Assembly: GCF_000521485.1 (NCBI RefSeq)
Contig: NZ_BAVS01000010.1
Coordinates: forward strand, 1-64,000
Source: Gracilibacillus boraciitolerans JCM 21714
GTDB lineage: Bacteria > Bacillota > Bacilli > Bacillales > Amphibacillaceae
Direction: 5' to 3'
DNA length: 64,000 nucleotides
In this document: positions 10,058 through 19,186 of the stretch, one piece after another
Numbering within the stretch: position 1 is the stretch's first letter
Layout of the letters: every line of letters starts with the position of its first letter
The notes under the pieces: model-generated
Told to the model about the DNA's origin: nothing
What the model saw: the letters and a program-made list of their open reading frames with translations, nothing else
The model's database searches: none
Program-made: the position numbers and the translations under genes

Positions 10058-10198
10058 TTGAGAAAAGTAATAGCCCGAACGAAATGCCAGAATCCTAATA
10101 GACGAGTAATGCAAGTCCCCATAGAACTTATGGTGAGCCAACCTTTAAAAAAAGCTAATCAGAAGGTTCTTCGCATCTTATCAAAACGTGGCTTCTAA
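10058..10198 (+). CDS. Small basic hypothetical protein, 46 residues
   Basis: TTG start preceded by AGGGTGATGG. The product runs from MRKVIARTKCQNPNRRVMQV to ILSKRGF and is rich in Arg and Lys. Unrecognised. It precedes another short basic ORF by 27 bases in the same direction, suggesting a small operon. The start is uncertain. Confidence 0.4.
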   Translation: MRKVIARTKCQNPNRRVMQVPIELMVSQPLKKANQKVLRILSKRGF

Positions 10199-10225
10199 CT
10201 AAATGTGAGAAAGAAGTGGTGTCGT

Positions 10226-10384
10226 ATGAATCAAAAAAGAAAAATTGTGCGAAAATCAAGAGGAGTTTATGTGCCGATTCCAACTCCCAGCCCAAGAAGT
10301 CAAAAAATAAAAAAAGATAATAAAGCACTGCTGGATTATCTGAATAGCAAACGCAAAGTAGTCATTACATTCTTACTTAAATGA
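10226..10384 (+). CDS. Small basic hypothetical protein, 52 residues
   Basis: ATG start; product begins MNQKRKIVRKSRGVYVPIPT and ends KRKVVITFLLK. Strongly basic with a proline-rich stretch. No family recognised. Part of the run of tiny ORFs before the XRE regulator. Confidence 0.45.
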   Translation: MNQKRKIVRKSRGVYVPIPTPSPRSQKIKKDNKALLDYLNSKRKVVITFLLK

Positions 10385-10547
10385 ACTGGCATAATTAAAA
10401 CTCGTACCTTGTCTAACCATGCTGTTTTAGAGTTATAGTTTCCTGCTTCCTGCTTATAATATAGTGTTCTTAAAATTCCAGGAATTCATTAAGAATGAAT
10501 TAACAGGCAGTTCTGCTTAAAAAGCAGATATGTGAGGAGGAAACAGT

Positions 10548-10928
10548 ATGAAAACAGGGAGAGAAATGCCAAGAAACTTTGGAGAAAAGCTCAGATTTTA
10601 TAGGGAAGAAAAAAAGTATTCGCTTAAGGATGTACAGCGTATGACAGGTGTAGATGCGGGCTACATCAGCAAACTTGAAAAAAAATTAGGCGTGCACCAA
10701 GTTTCCCCATTATCAATAAGCTCGCTACTTCGCTCGATATTAGTGTTTCTGATTTAATTGATATTGATATTCCAGAAGCACTTCTTAGAAGTATCCAAGA
10801 AACATTAATATTTTCCGAATACTTGGTTAATGGAAAACTTCCAACTTCAACGGAAAGGGGGGGGCTATGCTTTCTATCATTCAAACGATTCTTGACTCTG
10901 AATGGCAGGAGTATAGCCAAGCATACTG
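10548..10928 (+). CDS. XRE-family transcriptional regulator (frame broken)
   Basis: Helix-turn-helix DNA-binding protein. The N-terminal 45 residues match the XRE fold (FGEKLRFYREEKKYSLKDVQRMTGVDAGYISKLEK). The frame is lost in an A8 run at about 10678. One frame over, the protein continues RRAPSFPIINKLATSLDISVSDLIDID, the typical end of an HTH_3 domain. It then runs to a seven- or eight-G run at 10857, and after that AMLSIIQTILDSEWQEYSQAY with a stop at 10928. About 125 residues when repaired. AGGAGG precedes the ATG. Probably the control gene of a former mobile element. Confidence 0.7.
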
Positions 10929-10951
10929 ACACGATTAATATAATTGAGAAG

Positions 10952-11240
10952 GTGTATTTCGCAAGTGAAAAGTGTGCCACTTCGCAATTGAAAATGAGCC
11001 AGTTAAAATTAACTTTTTTCACAAACTTTCACTGTTACTTTCAAAGAATTCATGGCTTGACACGGAGACTCTACGGGCATGACTATTTTGCGAAAGAGTG
11101 CGGTATATAGATATTTCGCACCTTTAAATAGGGTATCATGCCCGCCTCTCCGTATAAAGCTATTTTGATGACTGCTAAATAAGAAATTCACAAACTTTTT
11201 GTGGCTCACTTTTGGCTTAACATGTGGTTCAATTTTTAAT
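10952..11240. mobile_element. IS21-like element remnant (ends without istAB)
   Basis: At 10958-11001 two direct 22-base blocks, TTCGCAAGTGAAAAGTGTGC-CA and TTCGCAATTGAAAATGAGCC-A, resemble the repeated terminal blocks of IS21-family elements. At 11200-11240 related blocks appear in the opposite orientation, TGTGGCTCACTTTTGGCTTA then TGTGGTTCAATTTTTAATT. The 200 bases between hold no transposase, only a long hairpin. It lies against the 3' end of the sortase fragment. Family assignment rests on end similarity only. Confidence 0.5.
11062..11153 (+). repeat. Long imperfect hairpin, 92 bases
   Basis: Nested pairings run inward: ACGGAGA/TCTCCGT, CGGGCATGA/TCATGCCCG, CTATTT/AAATAG, GCGAAA/TTTCGC. 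Arms match almost continuously with small bulges. It sits between IS21-like ends and could be a structured RNA or part of the element. A reverse ORF overlapping it (11009-11209) may be a by-product. Confidence 0.65.
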
Positions 11241-11712
11241 TATCATTTACAAGATAGAGATGAAAAGGTTTCTTTAAATTTTGAATAAACAACGAACCAA
11301 TCTTGATGGCCACCTCTGTCACGGATGAATTCTTCTGTGCAGGTAATCAGATTAAGTCGCTTTTCATGTGATTCTCCAAAAAAACTTTTCCATAGGTGCG
11401 TCATTCATTGGATAGCTTTTAAATTTTTCGACGATATATTTTTTTCTTCGCCATCTTTGTTACTAATTACTATTTCGTCTACTTTCTTAAGCTGGTCTAA
11501 ATAAAAAACACAGCTGGACCTTCACGACTGTCTACATGGCCGACAATAAAAGAATTTCCAATGTTTCTTGGCTTTACTCCAGGCGAACCATCCGGTGGTC
11601 TCAAAACTATCTGGTTCGCCCATTTGGCCATTATTTAAGATTCCGACAGCTTCCATTGAAGTATTAATATCATCGGTCCTTTCTTCGCAATGTGCCACCA
11701 CTTGTTTCAATT
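11236..11712 (-). pseudogene. Class F-type sortase, broken
   Basis: Sortases cut surface-protein sorting signals and join them to the wall. Read across frames on the minus strand, the fragment gives TSMEAVGILNNGQMGEPDSF, then NIGNSFIVGHVDSREGPAVF with the catalytic His, then LDQLKKVDEIVISNKDGEEK, and LNLITCTEEFIRDRGG with the catalytic Cys, ending HQDWFVVYSKFKETF. At least four frame breaks occur, near 11595, 11505, 11435 and 11385, several not in G runs. No start, signal anchor or intact N-terminus could be found. The gene may be truly decayed. Confidence 0.7.
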
Positions 11713-11939
11713 ACCTTGATTTTTAACAGATCTCTAACCAGAAGACCTAACTGATACCCAGAAGAAACAAAATATAACCCCCCCTTTCGCAGCAAAATGT
11801 AGAAATAAACTTTTCAGAACCGTTGATTTTATTATAAAACTAATATTTGCATCATATTTTTGATCAATCTTTATTCAAAATCAACAATACCAAAGGGCGA
11901 GAGAGAACGACTTAATTCGATAGGTAGAGGTGCTTCCTC

Positions 11940-11976
11940 TTGACAAATATACCATATGGGGGGGGTATGGTATAAA
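11940..11976 (+). promoter_or_regulatory. csoR promoter and Cu-responsive operator
   Basis: TTGACA (11940-11945) is the -35 box. The inverted repeat TATACCATA (11948-11956) / TATGGTATA (11966-11974) around a G run covers the -10 region, matching the layout of CsoR operators. The central run reads eight G and is probably about four, which would restore normal promoter spacing. Confidence 0.75.
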
Positions 11977-12002
11977 TATAAAAGAAAAAGGACGTGATTT
12001 AT

Positions 12003-12305
12003 TTGGATAAATTCTTGCAGGATCACCCAAGTAAACCTAGAACACAAGACGAGAAGCAAAAAGTCATAAATCGTTTAAAACGTATAGAAGGGCAAGTTCG
12101 TGGGATACAAAAGATGGTGGAAGAAGATCGTTATTGTGTAGATATTTTAGTGCAAATCAGTGCTATTCAATCTGCATTAAAGAATGTCGGCTTTTCTGTT
12201 ACGGAACGACATCTCAACCATTGTGTCAGCGATGCTATCAGGAATGGTGATGGCAGAGAAACCATTGAGGAATTAATGAATGTGATGAAGCAGTTTTCCA
12301 AGTAA
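12003..12305 (+). CDS. csoR: Copper-sensing repressor CsoR
   Basis: DUF156-family all-helical repressor that releases DNA on binding Cu(I). The copper ligands are visible: Cys in [12 protein letters not shown] and the H-x3-C pair in [11 protein letters not shown]. The helical core is [24 protein letters not shown] at 12003 lies nine bases after AAGGA; the in-frame GTG at 11994 is too close to that site. About 100 residues. First gene of csoR-copA-copZ, with an operator-like palindrome just upstream. Confidence 0.93.
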   Translation: MDKFLQDHPSKPRTQDEKQKVINRLKRIEGQVRGIQKMVEEDRYCVDILVQISAIQSALKNVGFSVTERHLNHCVSDAIRNGDGRETIEELMNVMKQFSK

Positions 12306-12318
12306 GGAGGAACATATA

Positions 12319-14706
12319 ATGAGCGATAAAAATCATACGACACTTGGGATAACAGGCATGACTTGTGCGGCATGTTCTACTCGTATTGAAAAAGTGTTAA
12401 ATAAAATGGATGGAGTCGAAGCACAAGTCAATTTGACAACAGAAAAGGCTTCGGTAGACTTTGATGCAAAAAAAACATCCATTGAAGAGATAACGAACAA
12501 AATTGAAAATATCGGCTATGGCGTTTTAATGGAGAAAACCGAATTAGACGTCTTGGGAATGACTTGTGCAGCATGTTCAGCCCGTATTGAAAAGGTATTA
12601 AATAGGCAAGTAGGCATTCATTCTGCAAATGTAAATTTAACAACAGAAACAGCTTCTATAGAATATAACTCCGATGTAGTAGATCTTACAGCAATCATCG
12701 AGAAAATTAAAAATACCGGTTATGATGCGAAACCAAAAGCAGAAGCAGCAGAAAGACAAACACATAAAGAAAAGGAAATGAAGAGTAAGAAGATGAAATT
12801 AATGATTTCCGCTGTGTTAGCTGCGCCGCTGTTAATAACGATGCTGGTTCATTTATTTAACATGACGATACCCGATATATTTATGAATCCATGGTTCCAA
12901 TTTCTTTTAGCAACACCTGTTCAATTTATTATCGGTTGGCAGTTCTATGTTGGAGCATATAAAAATCTCCGTAATGGTGGAGCGAACATGGATGTACTTG
13001 TGGCATTAGGTACAAGTGCTGCTTATTTTTATAGTTTATACGAAACATTTAAAACAATAGGAAATCCATCTTATATGCCCCCCCATCTGTATTTTGAGAC
13101 AAGTGCTATTTTAATTACATTAATTTTATTTGGAAAATACCTAGAAGCAAGAGCAAAAAGTCAAACAACAAATGCATTGTCCTCTTTACTTAACTTACAG
13201 GCGAAAGAAGCTCGTGTTATTAGAAATGGTGCAGAAATGATGATGCCAGTCGAAGAAGTGAAGGTTGGTGATCATTTAGTAGTCAAACCAGGTGAAAAAG
13301 TTCCTGTTGATGGCAAGATTATGAAAGGAAGAACTTCTATTGATGAATCAATGCTTACCGGTGAATCGATACCAATTGAAAAAAACATCGAGGACACAGT
13401 CATCGGTTCAACAATCAATAAAAATGGCGTTATTGAAATGAAAGCAACAAAAGTAGGAAAGGATACCGCGCTTGCCTCTATTGTCAAAGTAGTCGAAGAT
13501 GCCCAAGGTTCAAAAGCACCAATTCAAAGGCTAGCAGATGTCATATCAGGTTATTTTGTTCCAATCGTAGTTGCAATAGCAATCGTAACGTTTTTTGTAT
13601 GGCTTACATTAGTTGAGCCTGGACAATTGGAGCCAGCATTGGTTGCAGCAATTGCTGTACTTGTTATCGCCTGTCCATGTGCGTTAGGACTTGCAACTCC
13701 AACTTCTATTATGGTTGGAACAGGAAAAGCTGCAGAGAACGGCATCCTTTTTAAAGGTGGAGAACACCTGGAAAGAACGCATCAGTTAGAGACGATCATT
13801 CTTGATAAAACAGGCACCATCACAAAAGGAAAACCAGAGGTAACTGATTTTACAGGTGATGAGAAAACATTACAATGGTTAGCAAGTGCAGAGAAAGGGT
13901 CGGAACATCCACTTGCTGAAGCCATTATTGCCTATGCAGCAGAAAGAAATATTGAATTAATGGAAGTAGATCATTTTAATGCGATACCTGGGCAAGGTAT
14001 TGAAGTCACAATTTCTAATAAGCATATTTTAGTTGGAAATCGAAAACTAATGGAAGACCACCAAGTTGAAGTTGGTGGAGCAGAACAAGAGTTAATCGAT
14101 TATGAAGTGAATGGAAAAACAGCGATGTTAATCTCTGTTGAGGGCCAGTATCAAGGGATCGTAGCTGTAGCAGATACCGTGAAAGAAACAGCATCACAAG
14201 CAATTAGAGAGCTGAAAGAAGAAGGCTTAGAAGTTATCATGTTAACAGGAGATAATGAGCGAACGGCACAAGCGATTGCCAAGCAAGTAGGCATCGATCA
14301 AGTAATTGCTCAAGTCTTACCTGAACAAAAAGCAGATAAAGTAAAAGAAATTCAGCTTAAAGGTAAAAAAGTTGCCATGGTTGGCGATGGTGTGAATGAT
14401 GCCCCCAGCCTGGTGATCGCTGATATTGGCATTGCGATTGGTACAGGAACAGAAGTAGCCATTGAAGCTGCTGATGTTACGATCCTTGGTGGCGAGCTAC
14501 TGCTCCTGCCGAAGGCAATTAAAATTAGTCATGCGACAATTAGAAACATTCGTCAAAATTTATTTTGGGCATTCGGTTACAATACGGCCGGAATTCCAGT
14601 TGCAGCTATTGGACTACTTGCGCCATGGGTTGCTGGTGCAGCGATGGCACTAAGTTCTGTAAGTGTTGTATCTAATTCCCTTCGGTTAAAACGAGTGAAG
14701 TTATAG
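12319..14706 (+). CDS. copA: Copper-exporting P1B-type ATPase CopA
   Basis: Pumps Cu(I) out of the cytoplasm. Two N-terminal HMA domains (residues 1-70 and 75-140), each with MTCAACS. Membrane helices flank the core. The transport motif CPC is in [13 protein letters not shown]. The phosphorylation site is [12 protein letters not shown], the HP motif is SEHPLAEAI, and the hinge is [12 protein letters not shown]. 795 residues, unbroken and full-length. AAGGAGG precedes the ATG, 13 bases after csoR. Confidence 0.97.
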   Translation: MSDKNHTTLGITGMTCAACSTRIEKVLNKMDGVEAQVNLTTEKASVDFDAKKTSIEEITNKIENIGYGVLMEKTELDVLGMTCAACSARIEKVLNRQVGIHSANVNLTTETASIEYNSDVVDLTAIIEKIKNTGYDAKPKAEAAERQTHKEKEMKSKKMKLMISAVLAAPLLITMLVHLFNMTIPDIFMNPWFQFLLATPVQFIIGWQFYVGAYKNLRNGGANMDVLVALGTSAAYFYSLYETFKTIGNPSYMPPHLYFETSAILITLILFGKYLEARAKSQTTNALSSLLNLQAKEARVIRNGAEMMMPVEEVKVGDHLVVKPGEKVPVDGKIMKGRTSIDESMLTGESIPIEKNIEDTVIGSTINKNGVIEMKATKVGKDTALASIVKVVEDAQGSKAPIQRLADVISGYFVPIVVAIAIVTFFVWLTLVEPGQLEPALVAAIAVLVIACPCALGLATPTSIMVGTGKAAENGILFKGGEHLERTHQLETIILDKTGTITKGKPEVTDFTGDEKTLQWLASAEKGSEHPLAEAIIAYAAERNIELMEVDHFNAIPGQGIEVTISNKHILVGNRKLMEDHQVEVGGAEQELIDYEVNGKTAMLISVEGQYQGIVAVADTVKETASQAIRELKEEGLEVIMLTGDNERTAQAIAKQVGIDQVIAQVLPEQKADKVKEIQLKGKKVAMVGDGVNDAPSLVIADIGIAIGTGTEVAIEAADVTILGGELLLLPKAIKISHATIRNIRQNLFWAFGYNTAGIPVAAIGLLAPWVAGAAMALSSVSVVSNSLRLKRVKL

Positions 14707-14737
14707 GTAGTACAACATTTAAAGGAGGTGAAAAGTC

Positions 14738-14945
14738 ATGGAAAAAACGTTACATGTACAAGGCATGTCCTGTGGTCATTGTAAAATGGCTGTTGAGGGG
14801 GGCATTGAAAGAATTAGATGGCGTTTCAGCAGCTGAGGTTGATTTAGCTGCTGGTAAAGTAGAGGTTGCTTTTGATGAATCAAAAGTAAACATTGATGCG
14901 ATGAAAGATGCGATCGAAGAACAAGGCTATGATATCGAAGACTAA
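14738..14945 (+). CDS. copZ: Copper chaperone CopZ (frame broken)
   Basis: Single HMA domain that delivers Cu(I) to CopA and CsoR. It starts MEKTLHVQGMSCGHC with the CxxC copper site. A six-G run at about 14797-14802 breaks the frame. After removing two G it reads KMAVEGALKELDGVSAAEVD and continues to GYDIED, 68 residues, the family size. AAAGGAGGTG precedes the ATG. Third gene of the copper operon. Confidence 0.92.
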
Positions 14946-15003
14946 GTAAAAGTATAGTGAAATAAATAATAAAGCGTTACAACAAAAAGTTTTAGTCCGA
15001 GTG

Positions 15004-15038
15004 AAAACCGAACTATGATTTGAAATAGTTCGGTTTTT
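15004..15038 (+). terminator. Terminator of the copper operon
   Basis: AAAACCGAACTAT pairs with ATAGTTCGGTTTT around a GATTTGAA loop and is followed by a T-run. The 170 bases after it, up to the DUF2207 gene, hold nothing recognisable. Confidence 0.9.
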
Positions 15039-15209
15039 TGCTCATTTTACTGTAAACAGTGAACAGCTTTTGTATGTGGGTACCTTTCAGTATGTCTTAG
15101 CTCTATATGGGGGGGCTTTAACATTTCTGGTGCACCTGACTATCTAAATGCTTCCTCATTTCTGTGAAAATACGAAAATTGCTTGTCATGAGCACACTTT
15201 TTCTTAAAA

Positions 15210-16916
15210 TTAAAAAGCACCAGAGCCACCACCGCCTCCACCAACACCAGTCCCACCGCCGGGAACACCGCCATTACTGTTTGCAGCGGCTGAGACTGTT
15301 GTATTTGCTTTGTCGAATTTATTGGTGAGCGTGCTTGCCAGCAGTACAAACATCATTATGTCAGTTGTTTGCAGACTCATATCAGCAGGAGTCTTTGGTT
15401 GCAACCTTTTGCTTAGAACTTCGCTTTTTTTCTGCATTGACTTGTTTCCAGTACCGAGCGCGTAAATAAATGCCTGCATTTGTTGATCGCTCATCCAATT
15501 GTTCCATTCCTTTTCGCTGATATTATCATAATTGGAACTGAATTCTTTCCACTTCTGACTAATCCTAATTCCCTCGACGGTTTTAGGCTGATAGATGATA
15601 GCAAATAGCAATAAGGTAACACACAGGAAGATTGCGATAAACATCCACGTAAAAATGGAATGTACTCCTAAAAGGATACTAAATGGAATAAGGAGCAAAC
15701 TTGCTACTGCTGTTATTCCTCTTAAACCTACCTGTCTATCAACAAGTTCGTGTTGTTTTATTTCTTCTTTAACAGCCTGGATCCATTTCTGAAAATCTTG
15801 CTGGTAGCTTGAATGGTTGTCTTTGTTTTCAATGTATGCTTCAAGTGATGATAGGGTAAAAACACCATTATCACCTATTTGATAAAATAGCCAATTGATT
15901 AATATACTTTCATGCCGATAATCTGTATTAGCATTTGTAATAATAAATGTATTATCCTCATCTCGTTTGGCATACCCCCCCTTCCTGACCAGATCTAATA
16001 AAGCGGCAGATAGGAATTCGCTATTGGCAGACATGTTTTTCATATAAAGCACGGTAGCAGGTAAACTCATTTCTTGTTTTGGTAAAAGGCCAGACTGGGA
16101 CGAGCTACGTGCTACTTCCCATAACTTCCTGTTCTTTTTTCTCCTTGTCACAATAAATAGTGCGATTAAGTATATTGTAAAGGCACTTAATATGAATGGC
16201 GAAATACGCATTAAAATTTCCTGTCTATTCTTGTAGGCTGCGGCTTCTTCTTCCAGTCTTGATTTATCTCCTAGAATTTCATCACGAATCGTGTTGTCCT
16301 GTATTTGGCTTAAAGCAGAAAATAGAGAAGCATCATAGGCTACCCGGATATCACCCTTTGTTCCACTTTCTATTTCTCCCATGTCAAAATGAACTATACT
16401 ATCAGAGCCAATATTTGATGTTTCATATGCTTCATCATAACCCAAGGCTAGTACCTCTTTACTTGGCTGAGGTGGATGGATGTAAATATCCATTTTTTGA
16501 TAAGTTGATTCATTGCTAGTGTCAAAGAAAGGCCAGTAAAATTGTGCAAGCTCATTGTCTGCTTCTACACCATTCGTGATGGTGTAAGAAATGTCGATCA
16601 TAATTTGCTCATCTGCCCCCCCACTTCTATGAATTTTATAAAGATTTTTTTCTTGTTCAACATCTAAGGAATGGTTATTTTCAAATGCTTGGACGTCTTT
16701 TATTTGTGTGTGGTTTTTTGGAATAAGCGTGCGGGTGATGCCATTAAACTCACCATCAAATTGATAGGTATGCTGCTCTGTCACTTGCACATTGCCATTT
16801 TCCTCTAAATAGGCATTAATTTCTGTATTTTTAATAGAAAAATCAACGGCAAAAGCCTGCTGAGGCAGAAAAATAATCGAAAAAACAAAAGCAAACAATA
16901 TCGCTATTTTTTTCAT
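15210..16916 (-). CDS. DUF2207 domain membrane protein
   Basis: Probable exported or membrane-anchored protein of unknown role. Signal peptide MKKIAILFAFVFSIIFLPQQ with an AFA cleavage site. A DUF2207 beta-rich extracellular domain covers about residues 24-230. A transmembrane helix lies near 238-255 (ISPFILSAFTIYLIALFI) and two more near 395-440. The C-terminal tail is a glycine run ending in SGAF, as in the YciQ/DUF2207 family. 568 residues, unbroken, though seven-C runs (for example at 15977) add residues in frame. It stands alone with no operon partner. Confidence 0.85.
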   Translation of the reverse strand: MKKIAILFAFVFSIIFLPQQAFAVDFSIKNTEINAYLEENGNVQVTEQHTYQFDGEFNGITRTLIPKNHTQIKDVQAFENNHSLDVEQEKNLYKIHRSGGADEQIMIDISYTITNGVEADNELAQFYWPFFDTSNESTYQKMDIYIHPPQPSKEVLALGYDEAYETSNIGSDSIVHFDMGEIESGTKGDIRVAYDASLFSALSQIQDNTIRDEILGDKSRLEEEAAAYKNRQEILMRISPFILSAFTIYLIALFIVTRRKKNRKLWEVARSSSQSGLLPKQEMSLPATVLYMKNMSANSEFLSAALLDLVRKGGYAKRDEDNTFIITNANTDYRHESILINWLFYQIGDNGVFTLSSLEAYIENKDNHSSYQQDFQKWIQAVKEEIKQHELVDRQVGLRGITAVASLLLIPFSILLGVHSIFTWMFIAIFLCVTLLLFAIIYQPKTVEGIRISQKWKEFSSNYDNISEKEWNNWMSDQQMQAFIYALGTGNKSMQKKSEVLSKRLQPKTPADMSLQTTDIMMFVLLASTLTNKFDKANTTVSAAANSNGGVPGGGTGVGGGGGGSGAF

Positions 16917-17084
16917 ACTATATAAGCTCCTCTCTACTCTATATACGGACTAAACGTATAAAAGGTTTCAACTAATGGAGTGAGAGCGACGCTTCTCTTT
17001 TGCCAGTTTAGATTCTTATAATAATAAATATCATATGATGATCATGTTTACACAAACACTTAAAAAAATTTCCCTAAATATAAG

Positions 17085-17948
17085 CTAATCTTTTAGAAAA
17101 GGTAGTAGCTTTTGCATGGATTCATCTAACTTTTTGGCATTTTTTGCATACATGTTTTTGGCTGACTCGGATTTTGTCGCTAAGGCAAACAATTCTAAAT
17201 CGGCTTGACATTTTTTTAAATGGGCAAGCATAAGGGGGGGTCTTTCCTGCGGCGTTGGAACCTGTATCTTATCATCAAATAAGTCGATACTAAGTGTACC
17301 ATATGTATCAATCTGACCAAGGAATACATTTTCAATTGTAATATTTTGTGTATCTAATTCTGCTTGTAACCATGCTCTGTTTTTCCCGGTCGTTGTTAAA
17401 GCCTCATCTAAAATTTCCCCATCCATTATGACAGTGTAAGGCTCTTTTTCATTCACACTCGGTAGTCCAAGATCCTTTCGTGTTATAGGACGGAAATCTT
17501 TTTTAGGAAGAACACTTAACGAACCTTTTGCTTCAAGCACGGCATATTCGACTTCTGAAAGATCAAAAATATCTTTACCTCGAAGTAACTGCAGCAACTC
17601 ATCCGTCGTATACTTTTCCTTTTTCATGTTGTCTTCCAACACTTTTCCGTCTTTAATAATCACTGTTCCAGACCCTTCCACATAGTCACGAAATTTCTTG
17701 CTATGAAGGGAGGCGATTTCTACAAGATATATGAATAAAGCGAATACGCATATCCCAATTATGCCGTGCCAAACTCTATTGTCCGTATTAATGATAACTT
17801 CGGCTGCGATACTGCCAATCGTAATACCTGACACATATTCAAAAAAAGATAGTTCTGATAACTGCTTTTTTCCTGAAAGCTTTGTCAAAAGAAATAAAAT
17901 GATGATAAAGAGAATGACTCGTACAGCTATATCTAACCAATCTGGCAC
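17085..17948 (-). CDS. DUF421 membrane protein with C-terminal DUF1657-like domain
   Basis: YetF/DUF421-type protein: three N-terminal membrane helices (residues 8-22, 38-55, 63-82), then the cytoplasmic DUF421 domain with GSGTVIIKDGKVLEDNM and RAWLQAELDTQNI. The last 50 residues (LAHLKKCQADLELFALATKS and on) resemble DUF1657, found alone in the next two genes. This fusion and neighbourhood are typical of mobile SpoVA operons that alter spore germination and heat resistance. 287 residues, last gene of the cluster. Confidence 0.85.
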   Translation of the reverse strand: MPDWLDIAVRVILFIIILFLLTKLSGKKQLSELSFFEYVSGITIGSIAAEVIINTDNRVWHGIIGICVFALFIYLVEIASLHSKKFRDYVEGSGTVIIKDGKVLEDNMKKEKYTTDELLQLLRGKDIFDLSEVEYAVLEAKGSLSVLPKKDFRPITRKDLGLPSVNEKEPYTVIMDGEILDEALTTTGKNRAWLQAELDTQNITIENVFLGQIDTYGTLSIDLFDDKIQVPTPQERPPLMLAHLKKCQADLELFALATKSESAKNMYAKNAKKLDESMQKLLPFLKD

Positions 17949-17965
17949 TTTGATCCCTCCTTGGA

Positions 17966-18172
17966 TTAAAAACCTTTATACTGATCTTCTTCCCGCTCCA
18001 ATTCTCCAACTCGATTCATGATGTCCTGTTTCACTTCTTTCATCACAAGCATTTGTTCATGAAAGAGGCGCTTAGCCTTTTCATCTCCTGAGTTGATTGC
18101 AAGTGTAGAAAGTCCGGATTCTATGGTTTTTATTGTGGCGAGGCATTGTTTTACATTAGAACTTACTGTCAT
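17966..18172 (-). CDS. DUF1657 protein
   Basis: 68-residue helical protein, MTVSSNVKQCLATIKTIESG to EEDQYKGF, clearly of the DUF1657 family, whose members occur beside SpoVA genes in spore formers. It lies 17 bases before the DUF421 gene and just after the SpoVAEb remnant, so all belong to one operon. Biochemical function unknown. Confidence 0.85.
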   Translation of the reverse strand: MTVSSNVKQCLATIKTIESGLSTLAINSGDEKAKRLFHEQMLVMKEVKQDIMNRVGELEREEDQYKGF

Positions 18173-18185
18173 GATTGTTACTCCT

Positions 18186-18440
18186 TATCCCTTAGGTTTA
18201 AAAATAATTGCGGCCAATGTGCCAAATACGATAGCTGCTGATATACCCGCGCTGGTCACTTCGAACATTCCTGTTGCCACCCGGATCAGGTTCAATTGAA
18301 ACGGCATGTGCAATACAAGGTATAGTTTCATTTGGTTGAGTTGTTAAAGGGGGAAAGCAGGGCACCAGTAGCTCCTACAAGCATTCGTTTAATTTCTCCT
18401 TTGGATTTCCCCCCCGTCCTTGGAAAGGCTTTAGAGGAAA
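18186..18440 (-). pseudogene. SpoVAD C-terminus joined to SpoVAEb C-terminus
   Basis: Read on the minus strand in joined frames, this gives KGEIKRMLVGATGALLSP, then [16 protein letters not shown], which looks like the end of the thiolase-like SpoVAD. It is followed almost at once by [20 protein letters not shown] and [11 protein letters not shown], the end of the channel protein SpoVAEb. The SpoVAD N-terminus and most of SpoVAEb are missing. The parent proteins move dipicolinic acid into and out of spores. Seven-C and five-G runs at about 18410 and 18350 also break the frame. Confidence 0.75.
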
Positions 18441-18479
18441 AAAGCTAGCCTGTTATGAGCTAACCTTTTCCATTGATGA

Positions 18480-18686
18480 TTATTCTTGTTTGTATTGAGG
18501 TTCTTCCTGTTCGATTTCAGTAATACGAGTTTTTATGCTATTAATTATAGATTGTGTGTCGTTTGCAGATTGCTGATAAAGTTGTTTTGCTTGCTGATTC
18601 TCTGTTTCAAGTGCAAATGTTTCAAAACTTGCTTGTGCGCTCTTTAAGTTTGCTAAAGTAGTTTTTACATCATTTATAACTGTCAT
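18480..18686 (-). CDS. DUF1657 protein, first gene of the SpoVA-type cluster
   Basis: 68 residues, MTVINDVKTTLANLKSAQAS to EEEPQYKQE; the DUF1657 family end motif EEPQYK is clear. It is the second stand-alone copy, upstream of the SpoVAD/SpoVAEb remnant. Good ribosome binding site AAAAGGAG. Likely expressed in the forespore if the promoter proposed upstream is real. Confidence 0.85.
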   Translation of the reverse strand: MTVINDVKTTLANLKSAQASFETFALETENQQAKQLYQQSANDTQSIINSIKTRITEIEQEEPQYKQE

Positions 18687-18763
18687 TTTGTTGACTCCTT
18701 TTTAAATCTTATACAAAAAATATTTTGCGCGTTTTACCATTATTTATGACTACCTATTTATTC

Positions 18764-18793
18764 CATATGAAAAAATACATAAAAAAGTTATAC
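18764..18793 (-). promoter_or_regulatory. Possible sigma-G type promoter
   Basis: On the minus strand GTATAA (18793-18788) and CATATGG (18769 downward) lie about 18 bases apart, close to the forespore SigG pattern, 78 bases before the DUF1657 gene. This fits the expected sporulation timing of SpoVA operons. The match is short and AT-rich sequence gives many chance hits. Confidence 0.35.
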
Positions 18794-18899
18794 TCAGTTT
18801 AGACTAGTCTTTTCTATGTTCACGTTATTTTAAATATTTAATTCATCTGTATGCGAATCATTTCGGAGGATTATTAACTGTATAAAGGGGAGTAAATGA

Positions 18900-19175
18900 A
18901 TGGCATCAAAAATATACTTGTTTTCCTATGAGACCCATTATGACAAAGTTTTAACATGTTTAGATAAACGGCTTTGGATGCTTTATGATACCAAACAAAT
19001 TAATGAAAATGTTCATTTAATTAAGACAGAAGACGACATATCTATTTTGGAGAAGTTTTTGGCGGAATGTTTTGGTAATCATGGTACCTATGTTTTAGTA
19101 GAAATAGCAGACCAACCGATTCGCCTCTTTCATTCAACTTCTAAATTGATAAAACGGTGGATGGATGATATCTGA
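18900..19175 (+). CDS. Hypothetical protein, 91 residues
   Basis: Preceded by AAGGGGAG and starting ATG-GCA. The product MASKIYLFSYETHYDKVLTC to IKRWMDDI is soluble-looking with a mixed helix/strand pattern. Unrecognised. It is transcribed divergently from the SpoVA-type cluster and ends at a strong terminator. Confidence 0.65.
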   Translation: MASKIYLFSYETHYDKVLTCLDKRLWMLYDTKQINENVHLIKTEDDISILEKFLAECFGNHGTYVLVEIADQPIRLFHSTSKLIKRWMDDI

Positions 19176-19186
19176 AGTCTATATGT

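Noticed and set aside
11009-11209. Minus-strand 66-residue ORF over the long hairpin
   Set aside because: The hairpin and the IS21-like ends explain the sequence better; no domain. Kept only as a possible by-product.
15210-15260. Glycine-rich tail of the DUF2207 protein as a low-complexity artefact
   Set aside because: Such GGGGSGAF-type tails are normal in this family, and the codons vary (GGA, GGC, GGT) rather than forming a homopolymer.
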